64,000 bases of DNA from Comamonadaceae bacterium G21597-S1 (GTDB lineage Bacteria > Pseudomonadota > Gammaproteobacteria > Burkholderiales > Burkholderiaceae_C). Each line of letters begins with the position of its first letter. Position 1 is the first letter of the stretch. The DNA lies in NCBI GenBank assembly GCA_027214345.1, contig JAPWHR010000003.1:124001-188000 (forward strand), in the 5' to 3' direction. This document shows, piece after piece, positions 8,770 through 17,600 of the stretch. The translations under genes were made by a program, and so were the position numbers. The notes below the pieces were generated by a model. That model was not told the DNA's origin and did no database searches. It was given only the letters and a program-made list of their open reading frames with translations.

Positions 8770-9738
8770 ATGATCAACCGCAGAAATTTCTCCATCGCCG
8801 CCGGCATCGCCACGCTGGGAGTACCGGCTTTCGCACAGTCCGATGTCATGCGCATCGTCGTCGGCTTCCCGGCCGGTGGCATCGTCGACGTCATCGCACG
8901 TGAACTCGGCGAAGCGCTCAAACCGCATCTGGAAGGACGCAACGTCATCGTCGACAACAAGCCCGGCGCCGGCGGCCGCATTGCCGTGTCCGCGGTCAAG
9001 TCGGCGACACCCGACGGCAACACCGTGTTGCTGACACCGGCGTCGATCATGACGCTGTACCCGCACGTGTTCAAGAAGCTGCCGTACGATACCCGAAAGG
9101 ATTTCGCCGCCGTGAGCACCGTGTGCATGTCGACCAATGCGCTGGCCGTAGGCAAACACGTGCCGGCCAGGACCCTGGGCGAGTTCATCGCCTGGTGCAA
9201 GGCCAACCCGAAAGAGGCGACCTACGCCTCGCCGGGCGCCGGCTCCGGGCCGCACTTCCTGGGCGCGCAGATCGCGCAGGCGGCCGGTATCGACATGCTG
9301 CATGTTCCCTACAAGGGCGCACCAGACATCATGAACGACCTGTACGGCGGACGTGTCGCGTCCTTCGTCACCGCCCTGTCCAATGCCTTGCAACCGCACA
9401 AGGACGGTCGCATGCGCGTGCTGGTCACCACCGGCGAAAAGCGCTCTGCGCAGTTGCCGGACGTACAGACGGCACGCGAAGCGGGGTTCCCGCAATTGAC
9501 GATGCTGGAGTGGTTCGGCCTGCTGGCTCCGGTTCGCACACCGGCCGACAAGGTCGCGGCGCTGCATGGCGCTGTGCAAAAGGCCATCGCCAGCACGTCG
9601 GTGCAGAAGTCCTTCGAGACACTGGTGATGGAGCCGAGGGCCATGGCACCGGCCGAATTCGCAACCCGGATCGATGCTGATATCGCGCGTTGGGGACAGA
9701 CGGCCAAATCGCTGAACTACGAGGCCATCGACGGATGA
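8770..9738 (+). CDS. Bug/TctC-type periplasmic receptor
   Basis: A 322-residue periplasmic receptor of the Bug family. The leader (MINRRNFSIAAG) carries paired arginines and ends near AFAQ, so Tat or Sec export are both possible. It has the ligand-loop sequence GFPAGGIVDVIAREL and the VDNKPGAGGRIA motif, textbook for Bug proteins. It lies between two alpha/beta hydrolases and overlaps the second by 4 bp (ATGA), so they are probably co-translated. No cognate tctAB lies beside it. It may be an alternative receptor for the TctAB encoded just upstream, or a sensory binding protein. Confidence 0.9.
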   Translation: MINRRNFSIAAGIATLGVPAFAQSDVMRIVVGFPAGGIVDVIARELGEALKPHLEGRNVIVDNKPGAGGRIAVSAVKSATPDGNTVLLTPASIMTLYPHVFKKLPYDTRKDFAAVSTVCMSTNALAVGKHVPARTLGEFIAWCKANPKEATYASPGAGSGPHFLGAQIAQAAGIDMLHVPYKGAPDIMNDLYGGRVASFVTALSNALQPHKDGRMRVLVTTGEKRSAQLPDVQTAREAGFPQLTMLEWFGLLAPVRTPADKVAALHGAVQKAIASTSVQKSFETLVMEPRAMAPAEFATRIDADIARWGQTAKSLNYEAIDG

Positions 9739-10454
9739 GTCGACCCACTTTCCTCCTGGTCCATGGCGGCTGGCATGGCGGATGGTGCTGGCGCCGGGTA
9801 GCCGAAAGACTGCGCGCGGCCGGCCATGATGTTTTCACGCCCACGTTGAGCGGCATGGGCGAGAGGGAACACCTGTTCTCGCCCGATATCGGTCAGCATA
9901 CCCATGTACAGGATGTGCTGGCGGTGCTGCGTTTCGAACAACTGAACGATGTCGTGCTGGTTGGCCACAGTTATGGCGGAGCCATCATCACGCAGGTGGC
10001 CGACCGCGATCCGGCACCCTTGCGTGCGTTGGTGTATGTGGACGCCATCATCCCCGAACACGGGCAACGCGGCTGGGACGGTTTTCCGCCCGAGCGGCAA
10101 CAGGCCATGCGACGCGGCGCGGACAGCCTGGACGGTGCGCGCGTGCCGCCGCCGGATCCGGCCATCTGGGGCATCACCGACCCTGACGACCTGGCCTGGG
10201 CACGTGCCTGCGTGACGCCCCATCCGATCAGGACCATGTTCGACACACCGGTGGTCACCGGGCGCTGGCAGGAGGTTGCCCGCAAGCACTATGTCCTTGC
10301 AGGCGCGCATCAGGGCCCACGCTTCGTCGCCCACCATGCTGCCGTGTCCAGGCAGCCCGACTGGACCACGGCCGTCATCGACGGCGGGCATGACCTGATG
10401 GTGACCCATCCCGCCGCATTGACGCGCGAGTTGCTGGCCGCTGCCACCACTTGA
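9735..10454 (+). CDS. Cytoplasmic alpha/beta hydrolase
   Basis: A 239-residue alpha/beta-fold hydrolase without a signal peptide. The oxyanion segment is HGGWHGGW, the nucleophile elbow is GHSYGG (Ser79), and the general-base histidine lies in DGGHDLM near the C-terminus. It closely parallels the exported hydrolase at 7916-8725, including the conserved PTLSGMGERE block, so the two are probably duplicated enzymes acting on the same kind of ester in different compartments. Its ATG overlaps the preceding receptor stop (ATGA), and the sulfatase gene begins 4 bp after its stop. Confidence 0.88.
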   Translation: MSRPTFLLVHGGWHGGWCWRRVAERLRAAGHDVFTPTLSGMGEREHLFSPDIGQHTHVQDVLAVLRFEQLNDVVLVGHSYGGAIITQVADRDPAPLRALVYVDAIIPEHGQRGWDGFPPERQQAMRRGADSLDGARVPPPDPAIWGITDPDDLAWARACVTPHPIRTMFDTPVVTGRWQEVARKHYVLAGAHQGPRFVAHHAAVSRQPDWTTAVIDGGHDLMVTHPAALTRELLAAATT

Positions 10455-10458
10455 ATCC

Positions 10459-11904
10459 ATGACCATGACGGATCCCTCGAACATCCTGATTCTTCTGTCC
10501 GACGAACAGGACGCACGCGCTCTCGGTTGCGCCGGCCATCCATGGGTGCACACACCGCACCTGGACGCATTGGCCGCACGCGGCACCCGCTTCACCAACG
10601 CGTTCACGCCGTCGCCGATCTGCGTGCCGGCGCGCGCCAGCCTGGCGACCGGGCGCTGGGTGCACCAGGACGGCCGTTACTGGGACAACGCCATGGGTTA
10701 CGACGGTGCCGTGCGCGGCTGGTGCCATGCCCTCAGGGACACCGGCCACCGTGTCGAATCCATCGGCAAGCTGCACTACCGCGACGGTGCATGCGACACC
10801 GGTTTCACGCGACAGCACCGCAGCATGCACCTGGCCGGTGGTGTCGGCCAGGTCTGGGGCTCGGTGCGCGACCCGCTGCCCGCGACGCCACGCGCATCGT
10901 ATCTGTTCGACCGGCTCGGCGCCGGCGAGTCGCCCTACAACCTGTTCGACATGGCGTGTGCGCACGATGCCGCCGCCTGGCTGGCCGAGCGCGCGCGCAC
11001 GCCCGATGACAAGCCCTGGGTCCTGTTCGTCGGTTTCGTCGCGCCGCATTTCCCGCTCGTGGTGCCGCAACGGTTCCTGGACGCGATCGACATCGACGCC
11101 TTGCCCTTGCCGGCCTTGCATCCGGACCGCGGTTACCGCCGTCACCCGTGGGTCCAACGTCACGCCGACTTTGCCGACGCCGATGGCGAACTCGGCACCG
11201 ATGCACGGCGCCGGCTGGCGCTGGCGAGCTACTACGCGCTGGTGTCCTTCCTGGACGAGCAGGTCGGCACCGTGCTGCAGGCACTCGACGCCTGTGGATG
11301 GCGCGATACGACCCGGGTCGTGTTCTCGAGTGACCACGGCGACAACCAGGGTGCGCGCGGCATGTGGAACAAGTCGACGCTGTACCGTGAGTCGACGAAC
11401 GTGCCATTGATCGTGAGTGGTCCCGGCGTGCCGCGGCAACACGTGTGCGCGACCAACACCAGCCTGGTCGACATCGCGCCAACGGTGCTGGCCGCCACGG
11501 GCCTGCCGGTACCGGCCGACCTGCCCGGCAGCGACCTGGTAGAACTGTCGATGGCGCGGGACGATGACCAGCGCGTCGGGTTCAGCGAATACCACGCCGT
11601 CGGTTCGCCCAGCGCCGCCTACATGCTGCGCCAGGGCCGCTGGGCCTATCACCACTATGTCGGTTTCGCGCCCGAGTTATTCGATGTCGTGGCCGACCCC
11701 GACCAGCACCATGACCTGGCCGGGTGTCCTTCGCATGCCGCCGTGCTGCAACAGTTCGCAGGCCTACTGCGTGAACGGCTGGACCCGGTCGCGCTGGACC
11801 GGCTGGCCAAACATGACCAGCACGCGCTGGTCGCCCGGTTCGGCGGCCGCGACCAGGCCTTGCGCACCGGGACGCCGGGGGCGACACCGGTACCGGCGAC
11901 CTGA
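10459..11904 (+). CDS. Sulfatase/phosphonate-monoester-hydrolase family enzyme
   Basis: A 481-residue cytoplasmic member of the formylglycine-dependent sulfatase superfamily. The activation motif C-x-P-x-R is present as CVPAR with Cys55 as the residue to be converted to formylglycine, followed by ASLATGR. Metal-binding blocks are also visible: the N-terminal LSDEQD (Asp15) and SSDHGDNQG in the middle. It should hydrolyse a sulfate, phosphonate or phosphodiester monoester; the superfamily is promiscuous and the substrate cannot be fixed. No formylglycine-generating enzyme lies in the window. Last gene of the run starting at tctC. Confidence 0.88.
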   Translation: MTMTDPSNILILLSDEQDARALGCAGHPWVHTPHLDALAARGTRFTNAFTPSPICVPARASLATGRWVHQDGRYWDNAMGYDGAVRGWCHALRDTGHRVESIGKLHYRDGACDTGFTRQHRSMHLAGGVGQVWGSVRDPLPATPRASYLFDRLGAGESPYNLFDMACAHDAAAWLAERARTPDDKPWVLFVGFVAPHFPLVVPQRFLDAIDIDALPLPALHPDRGYRRHPWVQRHADFADADGELGTDARRRLALASYYALVSFLDEQVGTVLQALDACGWRDTTRVVFSSDHGDNQGARGMWNKSTLYRESTNVPLIVSGPGVPRQHVCATNTSLVDIAPTVLAATGLPVPADLPGSDLVELSMARDDDQRVGFSEYHAVGSPSAAYMLRQGRWAYHHYVGFAPELFDVVADPDQHHDLAGCPSHAAVLQQFAGLLRERLDPVALDRLAKHDQHALVARFGGRDQALRTGTPGATPVPAT

Positions 11905-11978
11905 GGGTTTCGCATGCATCGGCAGGCCGGGGTCGCCTGCAGGGATCCGTCCGCGGGCGAGGCGCCGCCGACCCGCGC

Positions 11979-12791
11979 TCAGCGGTGGCGCGATTCGAAC
12001 AGGCTGCGCGTCCAGCTCCACATCGCCCACAACATGACGCCGGGCACGACCACCGTCTGCAACACGAACACCACCATCAACCGGATCAGATGCTCGGTCG
12101 CGTTTTCCAGCGCCTGCTTGAGTTCGTCGAAACGGGCACGGACGTCGGTGTTGTGCGCGAACCAGCGTCGCAACTGGTCCAGCAGGCCCTGCGGCGCAGC
12201 GTCGGCCTGCGCGGCCGGATCCCGGCTGGCTGCGTCGCTGGTGGTGGCATCGATGGCCTGCTGGCTGACCCGGTAGTCCTCGGACAGGAACTGCTGCCAT
12301 ACCAGGTCGGTTCCCAGCGTCACCGCCGGCACCGCGAAACGCAGCATCAGCGCCAGCACCAGCAGGCGCGACAGCCAGGGTTCGATGGGACGCCGGCGCA
12401 ACCACATCCATGCCCAGGCCAGCGCAGCCAGCGTCAGCATCGTCGATATCGGCCAGTAACTGCCCACGCCCAGCAGGATCTTCTGCGCACCAAACAAGAC
12501 GCTGGCGCCGAGCATCAGGTCGGAGAAACGCTCGACCAGGTCGTTGACCGGGTCGAGCAGTTGCCCCGGCGCCAGCGTGGCGCCGACGCCGGCCGGTTGC
12601 AGCGACAACTCGGTGCCTTGCGCGACAGAGATCACGCCATTGAGCGCGCGTGCGGTGGCAAAACTGACCAGGGCCCGCTTGAGCCCGGCGTCGACCTTCT
12701 CGCCGGCAGGACCGTCGAGCGGCGCGACCCAGGCGCAGACGACCAGGGCCAGCAACAGCAGGGGCAATATGGCGCGTTGCAAGGCAACCAT
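11979..12791 (-). CDS. Hypothetical inner-membrane protein
   Basis: A 270-residue protein with a hydrophobic N-terminal segment (about 5-22), a long mostly soluble stretch, two or more transmembrane helices in the middle (about 95-135) and a C-terminal hydrophobic helix ending SWTRSLFESRHR. No family is recognised. The ATG chosen has GAGGAA about ten bases upstream; a longer in-frame start at 12914 would add 41 arginine- and histidine-rich residues that look non-coding. It lies downstream of the ferredoxin gene on the same strand, 132 bp away, and converges on the sulfatase gene. Confidence 0.6.
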   Translation of the reverse strand: MVALQRAILPLLLLALVVCAWVAPLDGPAGEKVDAGLKRALVSFATARALNGVISVAQGTELSLQPAGVGATLAPGQLLDPVNDLVERFSDLMLGASVLFGAQKILLGVGSYWPISTMLTLAALAWAWMWLRRRPIEPWLSRLLVLALMLRFAVPAVTLGTDLVWQQFLSEDYRVSQQAIDATTSDAASRDPAAQADAAPQGLLDQLRRWFAHNTDVRARFDELKQALENATEHLIRLMVVFVLQTVVVPGVMLWAMWSWTRSLFESRHR

Positions 12792-12923
12792 GGCGTGGTG
12801 TTCCTCATGGGCTCGCACACATGGCATGGGTGCATGTGCTTCACAGGCATTATGCGCACGCCGGCGCGATGGGACGCCCTTGGTGGCCGATCGATGGCGG
12901 CGCAGGTGCCGCACGAGTGGGGA

Positions 12924-13247
12924 TCAGCGTTGCAGCTGGTCGAGTTTTCTCTCGATCTTGGCCCATTCGTCGGCATCGGGCAATGCGAGCTTGGTGCGGG
13001 TGATCGGTTTCCACTGGCGCGCCAGTTCGGCATTGAGCGGCGTGAAGTCGCGCTGATCCTTGGGCACGTCCTCGTCGGCGTAGATCGCGTTGACCGGGCA
13101 TTCCGGCACGCAGACGGCGCAGTCGATGCAGTCGTCCGGATCGATGACCAGGAAATTCGGGCCTTCACGGAACGCGTCGACCGGGCATACGTCGACGCAA
13201 TCGGTGTATTTGCACCGGATGCAGGACTCGGTGACGACGAAGGTCAT
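12924..13247 (-). CDS. fdxA: 7Fe ferredoxin FdxA
   Basis: A 107-residue FdxA-type ferredoxin carrying one [3Fe-4S] and one [4Fe-4S] cluster for low-potential electron transfer. The cluster ligands lie in [14 protein letters not shown] at the N-terminus and [12 protein letters not shown], followed by the C-terminal extension typical of bacterial 7Fe ferredoxins. It lies downstream of the DUF2249 and nnrS genes on the same strand, so it may belong to a nitric-oxide/nitrosative-stress unit, although FdxA is also common as a stand-alone gene. Confidence 0.92.
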   Translation of the reverse strand: MTFVVTESCIRCKYTDCVDVCPVDAFREGPNFLVIDPDDCIDCAVCVPECPVNAIYADEDVPKDQRDFTPLNAELARQWKPITRTKLALPDADEWAKIERKLDQLQR

Positions 13248-13265
13248 TGCGGCCGCTCCGGTCGC

Positions 13266-13562
13266 TCAGCCGCCGCAGGCGCCGCCCGAACAGCAGCTGC
13301 CGGCAAAGGCATCGATCGTGCCCTGGTGCTTCTTGCCGATCTGCACCTTCCACAGGTCGGGACCGGATCGCAGATAGGTCCAGTCGAACTGCCCGCCGCA
13401 GCGCTGCTCGAACTGATGGTAGAGCGGACGCGGATCGTGGTCATTGACCAGCAGCAGGGCCTCGCCCGGCCGCAGCCTGTCGAAACGTCCGAAGATGAAG
13501 GGATGACGGTCGCGCGGGGCGATGGTGCGCACATCGATGGCACTGGCAAGCTCGGTGGTCAT
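13266..13562 (-). CDS. DUF2249 domain protein with cysteine-rich tail
   Basis: A 98-residue protein that matches DUF2249: the central block IFGRFDRLRPGEALLLVNDHDPRPL is recognisable, as is the FDWTYLRSGPDLWKVQIGK block. The C-terminus ends in a Cys-Cys/Gly-rich tail (SCCSGGACGG) that could bind metal or a cluster. DUF2249 proteins frequently accompany genes of denitrification and nitric-oxide response, which fits its place between nnrS and fdxA. TGGAGA precedes the ATG. The exact biochemical function of the domain is not settled. Confidence 0.82.
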   Translation of the reverse strand: MTTELASAIDVRTIAPRDRHPFIFGRFDRLRPGEALLLVNDHDPRPLYHQFEQRCGGQFDWTYLRSGPDLWKVQIGKKHQGTIDAFAGSCCSGGACGG

Positions 13563-13654
13563 GGAAGGGTTCTCCAGGTTGCAGGGGTTGGAAATCGTCG
13601 GTTGTGGTCGGGCGGGGACACGGGGGCCGCTCGCAGCGGCGGAGCAGCGGTCAC

Positions 13655-14860
13655 TCAACCGTCCTTGCCGTCGGCACGTGCCTGCAGCAACCACGGTGTG
13701 TACCGGCCCAGGTAAAACACGAATGCCAGTGACCAGGCCAGCGCCGCTGTGACGACCGAGGCCACCAGCAACTGCGGCGCCAGGACTGGCACGACCACCC
13801 GCAATACGGCCGCCAGCATGACCAGGGAATACGCCGCGACTTCCAGGGGCGAAGCCAGCAGGGGCCGGCCGGTATGACCACGCGCGGTGCGGGTCACCAT
13901 GCCGATGATCAGTCCACCGGTGGCACCGACGGCGAGCGCGTGGATGCCGGCAGACATGGCGACCCATCCGAGCAGACTTGCCGCCAGCAACAGGAATCCG
14001 ACCGGTATCCAGGCGTAGGACAGATGCAGGATCCACAGGATGGGGCGACTGCGGGTACACCACGGCTGCCATGCCGCCAGCCGAGCCAACTGCATCACGG
14101 CCGCCAGCGCCAGCAGCGGCGCGCTGAGGACGGCGGTGGGCGCGAACACCCAGCACGCCAGAGCCGCCACGCTGGCGATGGCCGTGACTTTCTCCATTTG
14201 CGGATCGATCTTGAGGCGCAGCCCGGGCGTGGCACTCATCGTGAACGCAGGGATCACGCGGCCGGCGATGACACATTCGATCAACACGATCAAGGCCAGT
14301 GCCGCGTACAGGGCACGGACCGGCGCGATGTCCAGAACACCGAGCACGGACAGGTGGAAGACGAGGTTGGCCAGCGTCAGCAGGCCAAGCAGGCCGGCCA
14401 GCGGCAGGTTGCGGCGGTTGCCGGCACGCAACAGCAGCCGCACCAGCACGACAGCCACGATGGGCAGCAGCAACAGGTCCAGCGCGGCGAACACCGGATA
14501 CGGCGCGGCGAACAAGGCCACGCGAGCACCCAGCCAGACCAGCACCAGCACGGCCAGGGCGGTGCCGCGGGGCGTCTGCAGACCGGTCCAGGCCTTGCCG
14601 GCGGTCATCAGGAAACCGACGATCACGGCAGCGGCAAAGCCGAACACCATCTCGTGGGCGTGCCATAACGTGGGTGGCAGCTCCGGCGTCCAGCCGGCAT
14701 GACCCAGGAACACGAGCACCCAGGCCGGGACGGCGAGCAGTGCGAACAAGGCGGCCGCCAGGTAGAAGGGGCGGAAGCCCAGGCGCAACAATGGCCAGCC
14801 GTGGCCGTTGTCCTTGGCGGCGATGGGTTGCGCGGCAAGGGATTGGATCAGCGTTTTCAT
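13655..14860 (-). CDS. nnrS: NnrS family haem-copper membrane protein
   Basis: A 401-residue polytopic inner-membrane protein with about 12 hydrophobic helices. The signature WHAHEMVFGFAAAVIVGFLM after the first helix identifies NnrS; its histidines are candidate metal ligands. NnrS proteins are associated with tolerance of nitric oxide and with denitrification. The ATG at 14860 is preferred over an upstream in-frame ATG. It is divergent from nsrR, and an NsrR-type palindrome lies in the 120-bp shared upstream region, so NO-dependent derepression is expected. Confidence 0.9.
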   Translation of the reverse strand: MKTLIQSLAAQPIAAKDNGHGWPLLRLGFRPFYLAAALFALLAVPAWVLVFLGHAGWTPELPPTLWHAHEMVFGFAAAVIVGFLMTAGKAWTGLQTPRGTALAVLVLVWLGARVALFAAPYPVFAALDLLLLPIVAVVLVRLLLRAGNRRNLPLAGLLGLLTLANLVFHLSVLGVLDIAPVRALYAALALIVLIECVIAGRVIPAFTMSATPGLRLKIDPQMEKVTAIASVAALACWVFAPTAVLSAPLLALAAVMQLARLAAWQPWCTRSRPILWILHLSYAWIPVGFLLLAASLLGWVAMSAGIHALAVGATGGLIIGMVTRTARGHTGRPLLASPLEVAAYSLVMLAAVLRVVVPVLAPQLLVASVVTAALAWSLAFVFYLGRYTPWLLQARADGKDG

Positions 14861-14904
14861 GATGGTCGGTGCCCGGTGTCCGTCGCGCTGACGGCCTGGG
14901 TTAT

Positions 14905-14929
14905 TAACATGCACACAACCTGCATGTTA
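14905..14929. promoter_or_regulatory. Predicted NsrR operator between nnrS and nsrR
   Basis: A perfect 9-bp inverted repeat (TAACATGCA and TGCATGTTA) with a 7-bp spacer. The core ATGCA-N7-TGCAT has the same spacing as the known NsrR consensus (ATGCY-N7-RGCAT). It sits 45 bp from the nnrS start and 52 bp from the nsrR start, in position to repress either promoter. A separate half-site TGCATCTT lies at 14962-14969, close to the nsrR start codon. Confidence 0.75.
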
Positions 14930-14980
14930 TAGCTTCGGCGCCACTAAAGCAATATACTTTGTGCATCTTTAAGGGTTTCG

Positions 14981-15466
14981 ATGCGTCTTTCCGAATACAC
15001 CGACTACAGCCTGCGCGTGCTGATGTATTGCGCCGCGCATCCCGGGCGGCTGGTGACAATTGCCGAGCTGGCCGAGCATCACCAGGTGTCGAAGAACCAC
15101 CTGATGAAGGTGGTCAACGACCTGGCGCGCCAGGGCGTGCTCGAAACCACGCGCGGGCGCGGCGGCGGACTGCGCCTGCTGCAAGCCGCGGACACGATCC
15201 GGGTCGGCGACATCGTGCGCGCTGCGGAAACCGATTTCCGGCTCGTCGAATGTTTCGATCCGGCCACCGACAGCTGCACGCTGACGCCGGGCTGCAAGCT
15301 CAAGCATGTGTTCCACGACGCGCTGCAGGCCTATTTCCAGGTGCTCGACGGTGTCACGCTGGCGGAGCTGACGCTGCCATTGGCGCCCGCACCTGCAGGC
15401 CGGGCCAGTCGCCCACGCACGGGAACGCCGGTGCGCATCGCCGTGGCCACGCGCCGCAAGGGCTGA
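14981..15466 (+). CDS. nsrR: Rrf2-family nitric-oxide-sensing repressor NsrR
   Basis: A 161-residue Rrf2-type repressor. The N-terminal winged helix begins MRLSEYTDYSLRVLMY and includes the recognition region VSKNHLMKVVNDL. The three cysteines that hold the NO-sensing iron-sulfur cluster are present as Cys91, Cys99 and Cys105, close to the spacing in characterised NsrR proteins. It lies opposite nnrS with an NsrR-like palindrome between them, which suggests control of nnrS and possibly of itself. The last 30 residues form a basic, low-complexity tail. Confidence 0.9.
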   Translation: MRLSEYTDYSLRVLMYCAAHPGRLVTIAELAEHHQVSKNHLMKVVNDLARQGVLETTRGRGGGLRLLQAADTIRVGDIVRAAETDFRLVECFDPATDSCTLTPGCKLKHVFHDALQAYFQVLDGVTLAELTLPLAPAPAGRASRPRTGTPVRIAVATRRKG

Positions 15467-15511
15467 CAGACACCGGGCCGTGACGCGTGCGCGTCACCGC
15501 GGCCGACGCGA

Positions 15512-16456
15512 CTACGCGTCGAGCGTGCCGGCGGCCGGCAATGGCGCGCGTCCATCGCGCCGGTTGACCGCATGAAAAAGGCCGCGCAGCCACATGTTGG
15601 CCGCGTCGTTGTGCATGCGCCGGTGCCAGAACTGCTGCACGTCGATCACCGGCGGCTTGAACGGCAGCTCGATCCGGCGCAGCGCGATATGGCGTCCGAC
15701 CGCGGTGGCGATGTCATCGGGCACGGTGGCGATCAGCTCGCTGCCGGGCATGATGGCCAGCAGGCTCATGAAGTGCGACAACTCCAGCACAACGCGCCGA
15801 TGATGGCCCTTGGCCTCGAGCAACCGGTCCAGCGTGTGTTCACGCCCTTCGGGCAGCACTGCGACATGGTTGGCGGCCAGGTACTCCTTCATGCCCATGC
15901 GTGACCCGATCTTGCGGTTGTCGGCGCACGTGATGCAGGCATACGAGGTCTTGAACAAACCCTGCTGGAAAAAACCCGCCTTGTGCAGGTCGGGGAAAAA
16001 TCCGACCGCCAGGTCGGCTTCGCCCGCCTCCAGTGCCTCCGCCGCGGCCTTGCGCGGCAGCGACACCGCGCGCAGCCGCACACCGGGCGCGTCGACCCGC
16101 AGCCTTCGCAACACCCCCGGGAAAAACGCGATCTCCCCGATGTCCGGCGTCAGGATCGAGAAACTCCGGTCGGCCCGCGCCGGATCGAAGCCGGCCTGCT
16201 GCAGGATCTCCAGCCGGATCAGCTCGATCACCCGCTGCACCAGGGGCGCGAGTTCCTGTGCGCGTGGCGTCGGGCGCATCTGTGCGCCGACCCGCACAAA
16301 CAAGGCGTCGTCGAACACACGGCGCAATCGCGCCAGTGCCGCGCTCGTGGCCGGCTGGCTCAGCCCGACCTCCTCGCCGGTGCGGATCACGCTGCGGTGG
16401 CGCGCCATCGCATCGAAGACGACGAGCAGGTTCAAGTCGACATCCCGAATATTCAT
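15512..16456 (-). CDS. LysR-family transcriptional regulator
   Basis: A 314-residue LysR-type regulator with an N-terminal HTH (MNIRDVDLNLLVVFDAMARH, continuing to about residue 65) and a C-terminal effector-binding domain (about 90-300). The effector domain resembles the NahR/NodD-like aromatic-responsive group. The ATG at 16456 is preferred to one 10 codons upstream because it opens the canonical NIRDVDLNLL. It is divergent from the ring-cleavage dioxygenase gene (198-bp gap), the usual arrangement for a regulator of that catabolic set; no unambiguous T-N11-A box could be picked out. Confidence 0.88.
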   Translation of the reverse strand: MNIRDVDLNLLVVFDAMARHRSVIRTGEEVGLSQPATSAALARLRRVFDDALFVRVGAQMRPTPRAQELAPLVQRVIELIRLEILQQAGFDPARADRSFSILTPDIGEIAFFPGVLRRLRVDAPGVRLRAVSLPRKAAAEALEAGEADLAVGFFPDLHKAGFFQQGLFKTSYACITCADNRKIGSRMGMKEYLAANHVAVLPEGREHTLDRLLEAKGHHRRVVLELSHFMSLLAIMPGSELIATVPDDIATAVGRHIALRRIELPFKPPVIDVQQFWHRRMHNDAANMWLRGLFHAVNRRDGRAPLPAAGTLDA

Positions 16457-16654
16457 GGGATGGATATTAGCAATCCAGGCAATCATCTATTCAGATTGCG
16501 CAGCTGTGCCTACCATCGGCGGCTTCATGACCCGGGTCAAGGCCTTGCCCGCGCAATGAGCACCTGCCCGGCCCGCTGCCGAGACGGCGGCAGGCCGGCT
16601 CGTTCGCGCCGAACCCTGGCCGCTCTGCCAACCCGTCATTCAGGAGATATCACC

Positions 16655-17569
16655 ATGCCCCTCGGACTCGTCAGCGCCTTGCGCAGCGTGGACATCGGCC
16701 TGGCCGACGTCGCGGCCGCAGAGTCTTTCTTCACCGACATCTGGAACCTGCGGGTGACGGCGCGCGACCTCGGTGTCGTCTACCTGCGCGGCAGTGGCGC
16801 CGACCACCACCTGCTGGCCTTGCACCCGCGCGCACGGTCCGAACTGGTGTCGGTGACGCTACGCGCCACCAGCGCAGAAGCGCTGGACCGGCTCGCCGAG
16901 CAGGCGCTCGCCCATGGCGGCGCCGTGGTCTTGCCACGCCACCGCGTGAGCGAGCCCGGCGGCGGCGAGGCAGTGGTGTTGCGCGATCCGCAAGGCCGCA
17001 TCCTGCGTTTCGTGTTCGGCGACGAACGCCACGTCGACACCACTGTCGGCAAGGACCAGCCGATCCAGCTCGCGCACGCCGTGCTCAACAGCCATGATGT
17101 CGCGGCCGGGTTGCCGTTCTACGAAAACGCGCTCGGCATGCGGTTGTCGGATCGCACCCGCATCATGGCCTTCGTGCGCATTCCGCAGGACGGGCCGGGC
17201 GACCACCACAGCGTTGCGCTCGCCGATGCCGACAACGACTGCCTGAACCACATCGCCTTCGTCATGCCCGACGTCGATGCGGTGATGCGCGGCGGCGGTC
17301 GCATGAAGGACGCCGGTTACGCCATCGAATGGGGCCCGGGCCGCCACGGGCCGGGCGACAACGCGTTCAACTATTTCGTCGGTCCCGGTGGATATGTCAT
17401 CGAATACACCAGCGACATCGAGCAGGTCGACGACAACTACCGTGTCGGCAACCCCGACGACTGGAAGTGGCCCCCGGGCCGCGTCGACCAATGGGGCATT
17501 TCACCACCACCCTCCCAGGTCCTGAAACACGCGCAGCGCCAGATCGCGTTTGCCCCCGCCACGGCCTGA
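16655..17569 (+). CDS. VOC-family extradiol ring-cleavage dioxygenase
   Basis: A 304-residue type I extradiol dioxygenase-like protein built from two vicinal-oxygen-chelate modules (about 8-130 and 137-285). The non-haem Fe(II) ligands appear to be His141 (LAHAVLN), His199 (CLNHIAF) and Glu250 (YVIEYTS). Such enzymes open catecholic rings next to the hydroxyl groups. A strong CAGGAG site precedes the ATG. It is the first gene of a co-directional set with an FAH-type hydrolase and a flavin hydroxylase, giving hydroxylation, ring cleavage and processing of the product. The exact substrate is unknown. Confidence 0.85.
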   Translation: MPLGLVSALRSVDIGLADVAAAESFFTDIWNLRVTARDLGVVYLRGSGADHHLLALHPRARSELVSVTLRATSAEALDRLAEQALAHGGAVVLPRHRVSEPGGGEAVVLRDPQGRILRFVFGDERHVDTTVGKDQPIQLAHAVLNSHDVAAGLPFYENALGMRLSDRTRIMAFVRIPQDGPGDHHSVALADADNDCLNHIAFVMPDVDAVMRGGGRMKDAGYAIEWGPGRHGPGDNAFNYFVGPGGYVIEYTSDIEQVDDNYRVGNPDDWKWPPGRVDQWGISPPPSQVLKHAQRQIAFAPATA

Positions 17570-17600
17570 TTCATTCCTCGCACCACCACGGAAACCTCCC

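Noticed and set aside
11985-13715. 576-codon plus-strand frame opposite fdxA and the DUF2249 gene
   Set aside because: Antisense to FdxA with all its cluster cysteines; no domain in the shadow frame.
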